From assembly GCA_009760885.1 (NCBI GenBank), contig CM019707.1:31599602-31663601 (forward strand): DNA of 64,000 nucleotides, read 5' to 3'. Below the pieces are notes generated by a model, which worked only from the letters and a program-made list of their open reading frames with translations, had not been told where the DNA came from and made no database searches. This DNA comes from Achatina immaculata (Eukaryota; Mollusca; Gastropoda; Stylommatophora; Achatinidae). Shown piece by piece: positions 53,808 to 64,000 of the stretch; positions within the stretch are counted from its first letter, which is position 1; each line of letters starts with the position of its first letter. Made by a program: the position numbers and the translations under genes.

Positions 53808-54545
53808 AGTCAGTCAGTCATTTGCATGTCCCTTGTGGAACTTTGCCTCCCTAACAGCACTCATGTAGGCCTCTCGATTGTGAGCAAGATGGCCTGCTGC
53901 TGATGCATCCATTTGCAGATCATCAATGATGTCTTGCAGCCATCTACGCCCTGGTTTTCCTCTATGTCTTTTTACCATTATGTACCCTTCCAAGACGGTC
54001 TTCTCTAAATTATCATGACGTTTAATGTGTCCAAAATATTTAGGTTTTTTCTGTTTAATCCTCTTTACTAGCCAGCCTTCTTCAATATTAAGTTCTTGTA
54101 GTATGGATATATTTGTTCTTTTTGTGTCCATGATATTTGAAGAACTCTTCTGTAGCATTTACATTCAAAGGCATTTATGTGTTTCTCAGCTGTTTTGTTA
54201 AGTGTTCAGGTCTCACAGGCATGTGCTGCGATGGGAAAGATGCATGCCCTTAAAAATCTTATTTTTGTAGTTCTGTCCGTTCCTCTCCACAGCTTTCTTT
54301 GTTGTTTTATTTTTTTTAAGAGCGATAGACGTCATCCTCCTAATTTCACTCATTGTATCTCAATTATTAGTTATATATCCCAGATATTAAAAACTCTCGA
54401 CCTCTTCCAGTTTTTCCTAAGTGATATATATTTCAGCTGCCTTATTTGTTTTGTCAGTTGTCGACAATTAATTTTCTTTATATTAAGATAAAGGTTTTGC
54501 TCTTCACTATTCTTACGGACTGACATAATGTTTGAAGTACCATCA
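53808..54545 (-). mobile_element. LINE A 3' half
   Basis: Minus strand: tail at 53808-53825, R-R-W-L-Q-D-I-I-D-D-L, L-K-R-H-D-type F-G-H-I-K-R-H-D-N, N-I-M-D-T-K-R-T-N-I-S-I-L-Q-E-L, then degraded upstream parts (S-V-R-K-N-S-E-E-Q-N-L) to about 54545. Multiple stops. Confidence 0.9.
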
Positions 54546-54865
54546 TTAGAAAGTTGATCATATTTTAACATTTCTTTGCGAAATCATGCAGAGATGGCCA
54601 GAACACATAAAACATCTTCATTGTGGCCCAAAATAAACAATTCTCTTACAGGCCCTTTTCCTATAAGGAGACAGTTTTCAAGCAAACAAGATATAGAGCT
54701 GCACACAAGGATGGGACATCTCCATTGATTTCATATCCTTCTTCGCTTCTCCAGCTGCTATGGAGAAAGTGCATTGCTCATGCCACCCACAAAAGGCAGT
54801 GGGTTTGACAGGATCCAGTGTAACATTTCTGTCTTGTCTTGCATTGTCTTGTCTTGGTCTTGTGC
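54546..54865. other. Unannotated stretch
   Basis: Nothing recognised. Confidence 0.5.
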
Positions 54866-55150
54866 TACCTCCCTGTAACTGCGAGCTGGTGTTCTTTGCA
54901 GCCGATGCTGTGGAGGTGCTGAGACACAGCGTCGTATCGAGGTGGGAGCGGGTTATGGCAGCTACTTTTTCAGTCCTAGAGTACAGCTGGGGGTGTGAAT
55001 TGCTTCTTTAGCAGACTCCACCACCATGGGAACTATGGCGATACCTGCCTCGTCAGCCAGGCTATGTCTGTTACTGGGTGTATCAACTGAGAGGCGAGAC
55101 AGGGTCTTGATCAGCTATGGGTCGCTGATTGACTTATCGGACAGGCGTCG
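54866..55150 (-). repeat. Dispersed repeat DR1
   Basis: Reverse complement of the DR1 blocks: ctccctgtaactgcgagctg, gcagccgatgctgtggaggt, agcagactccaccaccatgg, gacagggtcttgatcagcta. Confidence 0.87.
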
Positions 55151-55384
55151 TCACCTTATATCAATTCTGTATCAACAATAATAACTAGGGACTACGACTA
55201 TCAGAATATGAAGAGAAATGCATTAATGAGGATGAGGGAAGGTAAGGCTCCGGACCAGGCAACTTTACAAGGGAGTTGTTCTTCATGATGTCAACCTTGT
55301 AAAAGTCATTGGTCTCCTAAATGCAATCTATGACATAGGACATACACCATCATGACATTGTTGGTCTAGACGCGCTCTTTATAG

Positions 55385-55605
55385 AAGAGAGAGAGAGTGA
55401 GAGAGTAAGAGAGAATGAGAAGAGAGTGAGAGAAGAGGGTGAGAGACAGTGAGAGAGTGAGAGAGAGAGCGTGTGAGAGAGTGAGTGAGAGAGAGAGAGA
55501 ATGAGAAGAGACTGAGAGACAGTGAGAGACAGTGAGAGAGAGACAGCGAGAGAGAGTGTGTGTGACAGAGAAAGAGAGAGCGTGTGAGTCAGAGAGAACT
55601 TATTT
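55385..55605. repeat. GAGA/GTGAGA purine array
   Basis: Imperfect GA-rich simple sequence. Confidence 0.93.
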
Positions 55606-55732
55606 CCAGAGTGTGAAGACATGGGTCATCAGGTCCTTCTGATATTCTGCCCTTCATCTTTCATCTTTCATCTCTGCTGCTGACAATCAGTTTAGTACAA
55701 GAGACATAAATAGAGAAAGAAGGAGAGATTTA

Positions 55733-56415
55733 TTGATCTTTATTTCAAAAGGGTTAAGAATTGGGCACGCAGGCCCGTCTGACATTCTGCCCTTTATCAT
55801 ACATCTTTCACTCTATCCCAGACATTCTACAAATATGCTGTTCATACAACAAACATAATTAACATTGAAGCTGAGAGACATAAAATAAAATATAACATTT
55901 ACTTTTCGCTCTTATCCATTCACTCAGTATAGAAGTAACTATATAGATATATAAATGACTATCTACTAAACAAAAATTTCAGGATTATTCAGAATAAACA
56001 ATTAACTGTATTCGGTGTCTGTAAGAGCAGTCTAAGATAACTTTTTAAGTTTTATGATGCATGGAGGCATGTAGTCGACAACAAATAGATATTGGGAAAG
56101 TTTGTAGTTGTAGGAAGGAGTATAATTTATATTTTGTATACAGGATGGGAAGGTATTCCAAAGATGAGCAGCAGAATAACTAAAGCTTTTCTTGTAAAGA
56201 TCAAGTCTAGGCTTTGGAAGACATATGTTGGCTGCCCTTTGGGCTAAATTTAAACAGGTTCCTTAGATAAGGCGGGGCACGCCGTGAAAGAATTTGATGT
56301 ACTAACTTGGCTTTGTTGAAGAGGAACCTGTTCTTAAGAGGCAGTATTTTGATACGTTTGTGCTGGTTAGTTGTTTGTGCTTGATCTTTGTCAAACTAAC
56401 TAACCAGCACAAACG
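55733..56415 (-). mobile_element. LINE G2, 5'-truncated, ending in a fold-back
   Basis: Minus-strand order: the cagcacaaacgtatcaaaat ORF part, L-W-N-T-L-P-equivalent codons with several changes, the Y-M-P region at about 56060, the G2 3' UTR (gtctgggatagagtgaaaga) and the hairpin tail (ataaagatcaataaat). At its 5' edge an 18-bp arm of the element (56355-56372) recurs inverted at 56398-56415. Confidence 0.9.
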
Positions 56416-56455
56416 AGAGAGAGAAAGAGAGAGAGAGAGAAGAGAGAGAGAGAGA
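56416..56455. repeat. GAGA tract
   Basis: Simple purine sequence next to the fold-back. Confidence 0.85.
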
Positions 56456-56895
56456 TGTGAAACTTTTTAGATTGAACGAACAACACACAACCCAGAGGCG
56501 TAATACAGCCAGCAACAGTCCAGGCTGGAGCTACTCAGATAATGGCTATATCAAATTTACGAGAGACGGTAGTGAAAAGGAATGTGTCACGCGTTAAATC
56601 TCTCTGGTAACTCAACACAGAGGAACCTGGTCATTAAATATAGAAACGGGAAGAGGAGTGTTTGCCTGATTATCCTTATCAGAAGGAGCTGATATCTAAA
56701 ATACCAAAGCCCGCAAACACTACAGGGACATAACTCCGTATTTCACAGATGAACGGATTTACGGTTATCTTCTCCTTTTCATTCCCTGCTTTACTTATTT
56801 CTAAACTTAGATATACTGGTGTAGTATTACATACCACACTTTGCGGTGAAGGTATCACGGAAAGCGGTAGGAACAAATTAAACCCACTATCTGTA
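56456..56895. other. Unannotated stretch
   Basis: A 70-codon open frame (56749-56961, +) starts with a hydrophobic segment (VIFSFSFPALLI), but no family is recognised. Confidence 0.4.
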
Positions 56896-56899
56896 CAAA

Positions 56900-57328
56900 A
56901 TGTACTGTTATCGGGCAGGTTTTGGTTGTACAAATATTACCTCCCCTATTTGTGTCGTTAGTACTGGCGGAACCGGAAATACCGCATCTGTAAACAGTAC
57001 CAACCAGGTCAGCTACACCCCCACTGGTACAGGTACAGCTGCCCCCACTGGTACAAGTACAGCTGCCCCCACTGGTACAAGCACAGCAGCCCCCACTGGT
57101 ACAGGTACAGCTACTCCGCTGGTACAAGCACAGCTACCCCCACTGGTACAAGTACAGCTACCCCCACTGGTACAAGTACAGCTACCCCCACTGGTACAAG
57201 TACAGCTACCCCCACTGGTACAGGTACAGCTACCCCCACTGGTACAGGTACAGCTACCCCCACTGGTACAAGTACAGCTGCCCCCACTGGTACAAGTACA
57301 GCTACCCCCACTTGTGTCCAGATTCTAA
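56900..57328 (+). repeat. 24-bp minisatellite with Thr/Pro/Ser/Gly mucin-like frame
   Basis: About 12 units starting ggtacaagtacagctacccc occupy 57025-57312. The frame open from 56900 reads a Cys-containing lead (G-F-G-C-T-N-I-T-S-P-I-C) and then P-T-G-T-S-T-A-A units, a typical O-glycosylation pattern. A unit near 57108 is one base short, so the frame shifts to Val/Gln/Leu/Pro. It could be a decayed exon of a secreted protein or a chance frame in a minisatellite. Confidence 0.8.
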
Positions 57329-57330
57329 AT

Positions 57331-57849
57331 CAGGTGCTAGGATAAAGAAGACATTCTTTACTCCCACCTTCTTTCTTTCTTTCTTTCTTTCTTTCTTTAG
57401 CACTTCAGAATCCTGAGCGTTTGCTAGTTCTTATTTCCAGTTAACAAACCTAACCCTATCCTCCATATTCTCATTTGTTCTGTTTGCGTTTCCTCTAAGT
57501 TCCTCTGAGTTCCTCCTTTTGATGGAGGAGATGATGATATTGGCTGGAGAGCTATATCAAAGAGGATCCTTTTTTTTTTAAACACGCATTAAAAAAGTCA
57601 CTGCGTCCCAGTAGCACTGCCACAACAGCCTCGAGAAAGAAGACAGGGATTAGCGTTGTCCCAATAGTGATGGAGCCTATAAAGAAGTCCGACGGTGTAA
57701 CTCGCTTAGGAAAGCGTCATTAAACCATCCTCTTCAAGCAAGCGTCATAATCGAAGATAAAAAGCAATTGTCTTCCTTTCATCTTCAGGAGAGAATAAAA
57801 AAGTTGATGTTGTATTGATTTATTATTTCGTTTAGACTGGAATAAAATG
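57331..57849. other. Unannotated stretch with (TTTC)n and a DR1 relic
   Basis: A CTTT tract lies at 57369-57398. At 57625-57700 tagtgatggagcctataaag and its surroundings resemble decayed DR1. Nothing else is seen. Confidence 0.5.
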
Positions 57850-58255
57850 CGAGACTTATGCGCACAAGAAAATGTGTGAGAGGAATGTAGACAAAATTCT
57901 TTATGGGTGAGAGAAATGTAGACACAACTCTTTACATGTGAGATAAATTTATACAAAACTCTTTGTATGTGAGAGGAATGTGGACAAAATTCCTTATATA
58001 TGAGAGAAATGTTGACAGAAATCTTTGTATGTGAGAGAAATGTAGACAGAAATCTTTATATGTGAGAGAAATGTAGACAAAATTCTTTATATGTGAGAGA
58101 AATGTAGACACAATTCTTTATATATGAGTGAAATGTAAACAAAATTCTTTATATGTGAGAGAAATTTAGACAAAGCTCTTTATATGTGAGAGAAATATAG
58201 ACAAAATTCTTTACATGTGAGAGAAATGTAGACAAGATTAACTTTGACAAAATGT
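57850..58255. repeat. 31-bp minisatellite, about 13 copies
   Basis: The unit starts tatgtgagagaaatgtagac and ends aaaattcttta. Confidence 0.95.
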
Positions 58256-58721
58256 AGACAGACCCCTTTATGTGTGAGATAAAGAGAGACAACTGCGCTT
58301 TCTCTGGTGGCTGGGCGGTTTCTGCTTCTAACAGAGTTCGTGGTTCTGTTCTCAGCCGGTGTCTTACTTTTGTTCTTATTCTTCATTGCCTTACCTGGAC
58401 AGTGGAAGTCATCATCATCACCAACCCTATCAGCTACTACCAGCCTTCTTTCACATATCTAGGAATAGAACAGCTAAACGAAAAATCTACTGTAAGAATT
58501 TTTTTCTTTACATTTTAAGAGATAATGTATCATACCTCCATAATCTGGATCCCAAACCTCTCAGGGGTACGGCCACTCTGGCTTGAGAACCCTTGCTGTA
58601 CAGAGATTTACGAGCACAAACATGGCCAAAGGAAAAGAGCATAGGTGGAGAACTGTGGGCTATGTATGATGAATATTGCGACTCGTCTCCTGATATAGAT
58701 GGTTAAGCATGCGTTATTGCA
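58256..58721. other. Unannotated stretch
   Basis: Overlapping open frames of 75-82 codons at 58270-58586 show no family features. Confidence 0.45.
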
Positions 58722-59010
58722 AGAAGAAGAAGAAGACGAAGAAGAAAAAGAAGAAGAAGAAAAAGAAGAAGAAGAAGAAGGAGAAGAAGAAGAAGAAGTG
58801 GCAATAACAGGAAATATGAAAATGAAAAAAAGAGAGAGAGAATTCGGGAGAGAGAGAGAGAGAGAAGATGCGACAGTGAGAAATGAGAGCATAAAAGAAT
58901 GAGATGGTGATAGCGTGAAAGAATGAGACGATGAAATGAGAGCATGAAAGAATGAGATGATGATAGCGTGAAAGAATGAGACGATGAAATGAGAGCATGA
59001 AAGAATAAGA
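58722..59010. repeat. (GAA)n, GA tract and 53-bp repeat
   Basis: A GAA array at 58722-58798, GAGA at 58830-58865, then about two copies of a unit containing gaatgagacgatgaaatgag. Confidence 0.9.
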
Positions 59011-59204
59011 TGATGAAAAAACATGAGAGGGTCCGAAATCTATGGAGAAGCATAACTGTCTATGTTTTTAGCTCGCAGTACCATATGATGATGATGATGA
59101 TGATCTGAAACTACTACTGTAGTTTTTTTTAATATGTGTAAGAAATTGGACGAATATAATTAATTTCTTGCTATAGTAACTAAAGTTAACTGTATATAGA
59201 TACT

Positions 59205-59207
59205 ACT

Positions 59208-59238
<31 letters not shown>

Positions 59239-59375
59239 CTGAACCTTAAGTGCCCAGGGCACATGGGGCTTCCGCAAGGGTTTTCCACAAATGCCTGTCC
59301 TTTGCCTTTTTTTCTGCTCTTGCCCAACATCTATTGCTCAACATCCTCTCTGTTTATATATATATATATATATGG
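59205..59375 (-). mobile_element. LINE D 114-bp stub flanked by (TA)n
   Basis: gaaccttaagtgcccagggc at 59241 to about 59354 is nearly identical to 38862-38975, but lacks a short piece. TATA tracts lie on both sides (59222-59239 and 59356-59374). Confidence 0.83.
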
Positions 59376-59379
59376 AATT

Positions 59380-60280
59380 AATGAACACATATTTTGTATT
59401 ATGTACATGGATCTGTTGAAAACACACAGTTTTGTTATATGTGCATGGATTCGCTGAGCACACACAGTTTGTGTTATATGTACATGCATTTGGTGAACAC
59501 ATACAGTTTTGTTATATGTACATAGATTTAGTGAACACGTTTAGTTTTGTTATATGTGCATAGTGTGGGTGAATGGATGGATGGATGGATGGATGAATGG
59601 ATGGATTGGTGGACACATACAGTTTTTTTTACATATGCATAGATTTAGTGAACACATACAGTTTTATTATATGTGCATGGATTTGGTGAACACAGATAGT
59701 TCTGTAATATATGCGCGTGAATTTAGTGAACACGTATAGTTTTTTATAAGTGTGTGGATTTGGTGAACACATATAGTTTTGTTATATATGTGTGGATTTG
59801 GTGAACACGAATAGTTTTGTTATATGTGGATAGATTTAGCGAATACGTATAGTTTTGTTATAAGTATGTAGATTTGGTGAACACATATAGTTTTGTTATA
59901 TATGAGTGGATTTGGTGAACACGTATAGTTTTGTTATATATGAGTGGATGTGGTGAACACGTATAGTTTTGTTATATATGAGTGGATGTGGTGAACACGT
60001 ATAGTTTTGTTATATATGAGTGGATGTGGTTAACACGTATAGTTTTGTTATATATGAGTGGATGTGGTGAACACGTATAGTTTTGTTATGTAGGAGTGGA
60101 TGTGGTGAACACGTATAAAAAAAGTAAAGATAGTCCCATAGCATTTCAAATGCCGTAGGGGGTGAAGTGTTAGAGACCTCATTATGCTGGGTCATCAGCG
60201 TGTGAGGTAGGGTGAACACGTATAGTTTTGTTATAAGTGCGTGGATTTGGTGAACACGTATAGTTTTGTTATACGTGCAT
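59380..60280. repeat. 36-38-bp minisatellite, about 22 copies, with an internal unrelated segment
   Basis: The unit starts atagttttgttatatatgag and ends with gtgaacacgt. A segment of about 100 bp at 60115-60212 interrupts the array. A (GGAT)n tract sits at 59570-59605. Confidence 0.94.
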
Positions 60281-61299
60281 ATAAAATGTTGCGGGGTTTT
60301 GTGGGGGACAAGAAGGTGGGGGTGGGGGGGGGGGGGGGGAAACACCCGTCTTGAACTTGTGAACTAAGCGTGGATCATTCACGCATTACATTCATTCACA
60401 GTTCTCACCCCCCACGACCCAGACACCCAAAAAAACTGTCTGGAGACAAGACCGACAGACGGACGTCGAGACCGCCTCCAGCAACAAACCAGTCTTCTGT
60501 TCACCATTCACCCATTCTCTTTATGCAACCAGTGCCTGGTCGGGCACACAGTAGACAGAATATTAAGACGGTCCATTCATAAACATTCAAGGCACCGGTT
60601 CTTAATTTTAAACACGAGAAAGGAAAACCAGACATATTTTGGAGAGAGGTTATTGACTTTGTGTTTGGGGGGGGGGGGGGGGGGGGGGGAGTTTCTATAC
60701 GTTTTAAGCGAATGCATTTCATTCAGAGACACGACTACACTGACTGCACCCAAGATGGGGGTGTATATGGCTGAGTCACTCTGTCTGGCTGCTTTGAATT
60801 CATTCACTCGTTCATCATTTTATTCAGTCATAGAGTCTTTCAATCATTTCCGTCAGCAAAAGGATATTGGTTTGTTTCTTTTTTTTTTTTTTCTATAGAG
60901 GAATATGTCAACAGTTTTTTGGGGTTTTTTTTTTTTTTTGTTGGTCATTTGTTGAAAAGTTCTTCAAGTTTCTGCTGGGCTCCCCCTTTCCGCTGGGAAA
61001 ACACCAGGCAGGGAATGTTTGGTCATGAAAGTTAAGAGCGTTTCCTGTTTTTAACGTGCGTGAATGTGACTCAGAGAGGAAATATAGGAGTAAAACAAAC
61101 TGTTTGTAAAGACAAAAAAATGCACGCTGATGTGTCATAAGAGTCATTAACGGGAGTTTTTGTTTGTTTGTTTGTTTTTTGTTTGTTTTTGTTTGTTTTT
61201 TAACGAGTCCAGGACTGAAATGTGAACTTGAAGAACGTCTTGTATCAGCAATTTATGTGCTCCAAATGAAGACGTGGATTTGTGTCTCACAGAAGACAT
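60281..61299. other. Unannotated stretch with G runs and T runs
   Basis: G runs lie at about 60325-60339 and 60667-60689, T/G tracts at 60920-60940 and 61160-61200. No exon is recognised. Confidence 0.5.
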
Positions 61300-62118
61300 T
61301 GTCATTATAATAAGTTAGAGACATTAATGTCGCCGGGATATGTTACAGACATTACTGTCACCAGGATAAGTTAGAGACATTACTGTCATCAGGATAAGTT
61401 AGAGACATTACCGTCACCAGGATAAGTTAAAGTCATTACTGTCACCAGGATATGTTAGAGTCATTACTGTCACCAGGATATGTTAGAGTCATTACTGTCA
61501 CCAGGATATGTTAGAGTCATTACTGTCACCAGGATATGTTAGAGTCATTACTGTCACCAGGATATGTTAGAGTCATTACTGTCACCAGGATATGTTAGAG
61601 ACATTAATGTCACCAGGATAAGTTAGAGACATTAATGTCACCAGGATAAGTGGTTCTAAGGACTGCTATTGCCGGAGGTGGGGTGGAGAATTCGATCTCC
61701 ACTCCAACGGCGTGCGTCTCAAACAGCCTCTGGCAGTCAAGTCCAGCTCCTGGCCTTCCCGTGGCAGAACTGTTTAAACTGACAGGAGAAGGGGCGAGGG
61801 CGAATATCTGGCGCCTGAAAACCAGATACTTAGGGTAGATGAGTGGCACGTTTGGTAGCTCAACTGCCGCTGTTGGCGAGATTTTTCAGTTGCCGTGTGT
61901 GGAGCGGTGCTCCTCCCGGCCAATGAAGAAAGGTGCAAAAGGGGTTGCCGCGCGGCACCACTGCGGAAAAAGTGATAGAAAGGATAAGGCGAAGCAAACA
62001 GTCAAATCACGGCACCTCTGGTCTGGAGGTCGGCCACATCCTGAGTGCAGTTATATCGGGTGAAATGCATGAACCGGCTTAACTCAGACATTACTGTCAT
62101 CAGGATAAGTTAGAGATA
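61300..62118. repeat. 28-bp minisatellite split by a ~430-bp insert
   Basis: The unit starts gttagagacattactgtcac. About 12 copies lie before 61648. One to two copies resume at 62084 after a non-repetitive segment. Confidence 0.92.
61649..62083 (+). other. Non-repetitive, GC-richer insert in the minisatellite
   Basis: Open frames at 61650-61838 and 61839-62063 (74 codons, charged: M-K-K-G-A-K-G-V-A-A-R) have balanced codon composition. No domain, terminal repeat or clear target-site duplication is seen. It may be the 5' part of an unidentified retroelement. Confidence 0.4.
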
Positions 62119-62194
62119 TTACTTTTATCTAGGTAAACGTGAACTGCTATTGTTATCTGGATAAAGTTCGATATGGCACTGAAATCTGCGACGA

Positions 62195-63510
62195 GCCATA
62201 GTTTATCATACGTGCTTCTCCTATAGTTTATCAAGACTCTGACTATACGTGCTTCTCCCATAATTTATCAAGACTCTGACCATATGTGCTTCTCTCATGG
62301 TTTATCAAGACGCTGACCATACGTGCTTCTCTCATGGTTTATCAAGACTCTGACCATACGTGCTTCTCCCATAGTTTATCAAGACTCTGACCATACGTGC
62401 TTCTCTCATGGTTTATCAAGACTCTGACCATACTTGCTTCTCTCATGGTTTATCAAGACTCTGACCATACGTGCTTCTCTCATGGTTTATCAAGACTCTG
62501 ACCATACGTGCTTCTCCCATAGTTTATCAAGACTCTGACCATACGTGCTTCTCTCATGGTTTATCAAGACTCTGACCATACGTGCTTCTCCCATAGTTTA
62601 TCAAGACTCTGACCATACGTGCTTCTCTCATGGTTTATCAAGACTCTGACCATACGTGCTTCTCTCATGGTTTATCAAGACTCTGACCATACGTGCTTCT
62701 CCCATAGTTTATCAAGACTCTGACCATACTTGCTTCTCCCATAGTTTATCAAGACTCTGACCATACGTGCTTCTACCATAGTTTATCAAGACTCTGACCA
62801 TACGTGCTTCTACCATAGTTTATCAAGACTCTGACCATACGTGCTTCTACCATAGTTTATCAAGACTCTGACCATACTTGCTTCTCTCATGGTTTATCAA
62901 GACTCTGACCATACTTGCTTCTCTCATAGTTTATCAAGACTCTGACCATACTTGCTTCTCTCATAGTTTATCAAGACTCTGACCATACTTGCTTCTCTCA
63001 TAGTTTATCAAGACTCTGACCATACTTGCTTCTCTCATAGTTTATCAAGACTCTGACCACACATGCTTCTCTCATAGTTTATCAAGACTCTGACCATACG
63101 TGCTTCTACCATAGTTTATCAAGACTCTGACCATACGTGCTTCTACCATAGTTTATCAAGACTCTGACCATACGTGCTTCTACCATAGTTTATCAAGACT
63201 CTGACCATACTTGCTTCTCTCATGGTTTATCAAGACTCTGACCATACTTGCTTCTCTCATAGTTTATCAAGACTCTGACCATACTTGCTTCTCTCATAGT
63301 TTATCAAGACTCTGACCATATGTGCTTCTCTCATGGTTTATCAAGACTCTGACCATACTTGCTTCTCTCATAGTTTATCAAGACTCTGACCACACATGCT
63401 TCTCTCATAGTTTATCAAGACTCTGACCATACTTGCTTCTCTCATAGTTTATCAAGACTCTGACCACACTTGCTTCTCTCATAGTTTATCAAGACTCTGA
63501 CCACACGTGC
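62195..63510. repeat. 37-bp minisatellite, about 35 copies
   Basis: The unit starts tttatcaagactctgaccat. Variable sites are acgtgc or acttgc, and ctctcatgg or cccatag or taccatag or ctcatag. Variant types occur in blocks. Confidence 0.97.
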
Positions 63511-63779
63511 TCCGCACAACATGCTACTGTGACACTGCAGTCAGCTTGTACTGTCGCACATGAAGATACAGGACTAGGAGCTATGTACTCCCTACTGAGA
63601 CTGCTAAACATACGGGCCCTGTCACATGTGCCAGCGATCATGTTCCTCCATCTTGCCTGTTCCTTGCTGTTTCCAGCCTCAGTTTAAACGCTAAACTTCT
63701 CCTGCAGCAAATCGGTCAACTATCCGAGATTTTCATATTGAACTTCTTTCTCTTTCTTTCTTTTTTTTTTCCCCTTGTA
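63511..63779. other. Unannotated stretch
   Basis: Nothing recognised. A CTTT/T tract lies at 63745-63771. Confidence 0.45.
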
Positions 63780-64000
63780 GTTTTCCTGTGATTACTAAGT
63801 TCTCATGACATGTCCAAGAGATGTCAGATGGTCTTTCTCTCTTTTGCCGTTTTAACTAGTTTTCCTTGTTCTTCCACTTCTTCGATGGCCTTCTCATTTG
63901 TTTTTCTGGCTGTCCATGGTATCTGTTGCATCTTTCTAGAAATCCACCCGGTTTCTTTTTCTCATAAAGTTTGCTTGTATCCAGTTTATGTTATTTTTAC
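63780..64000 (-). mobile_element. Diverged LINE C-like fragment running off the window
   Basis: A minus-strand frame reads M-Q-Q-I-P-W-T-A-R-K-T-N-E-K-A-I, parallel to M-L-R-I-P-W-T-A-K-I-T-N-E-E at 36490. Stops follow. Confidence 0.6.

Overview
The window is eukaryotic and animal. It shows a split gene with GT-AG introns, a nuclear tRNA gene interrupted after position 37, at least six families of non-LTR retrotransposon (LINE) debris, tRNA-derived SINEs, hAT-like DNA transposon remnants, and an exceptional load of micro- and minisatellites. The LINE repertoire, the simple-repeat style and the divergent nicotinic-type Cys-loop receptor gene suggest a lophotrochozoan, most likely a gastropod mollusc. 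This is an inference from family resemblance, not a database match.

The one clear host protein gene is on the minus strand between 34793 and 19141. Five exons encode a Cys-loop ligand-gated ion channel subunit: signal peptide and N-terminus (34569-34793), the W-x-D / W-x-P segment (32137-32270), the Cys-loop segment (24939-25194), the last extracellular strands plus the start of TM1 (about 21345-21477), and TM2-end/TM3/cytoplasmic loop/TM4 with a stop codon (19141-19648). Splice phases agree at each of the first three junctions (0, 2, 0). The exon that should carry most of TM1 and TM2 is not visible in the 1.7 kb between the last two exons. That interval holds a 27-bp minisatellite starting exactly at the exon edge and a LINE copy with a perfect 12-bp target-site duplication. 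The gene is therefore either broken, misassembled here, or has an exon I cannot recognise.

Layout: 1-6.4 kb simple repeats, LINE fragments and a 36-bp minisatellite with a long Tyr/Cys/Ser ORF; 6.57 kb an intron-containing tRNA-Tyr; 7-19 kb minisatellites and LINE/SINE relics, including a SINE inside a LINE; 19-35 kb the receptor gene, whose introns hold LINEs, a 1.7 kb array of 47-bp units and a perfect 28-bp hairpin; 35-42.3 kb triplet arrays, LINE ends, an hAT-like element and a 56-bp higher-order array; 42.5-46.5 kb two CR1-like LINE copies, one split by a younger LINE; 46.5-49 kb CT/GT arrays; 49.1-53.6 kb the longest LINE, with endonuclease, reverse transcriptase and RNase H regions, inactivated; 53.8-64 kb more LINE ends and four long minisatellites.

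LINE families are given working letters here: A (RTE-like, AATG tails), B (RTE-like, ATATAAG tails), C and D (further C-terminal types), E (one copy), F (jockey/I-like with RNase H), G1/G2 (CR1-like). DR1 is a dispersed ~260-bp repeat. No operon, CRISPR array or viral genome is present. The least expected observations are the shared 3' UTR between LINE F and LINE G1, the missing receptor exon, two perfect fold-back sequences, and minisatellites that grew out of transposon ends or abut an exon edge.
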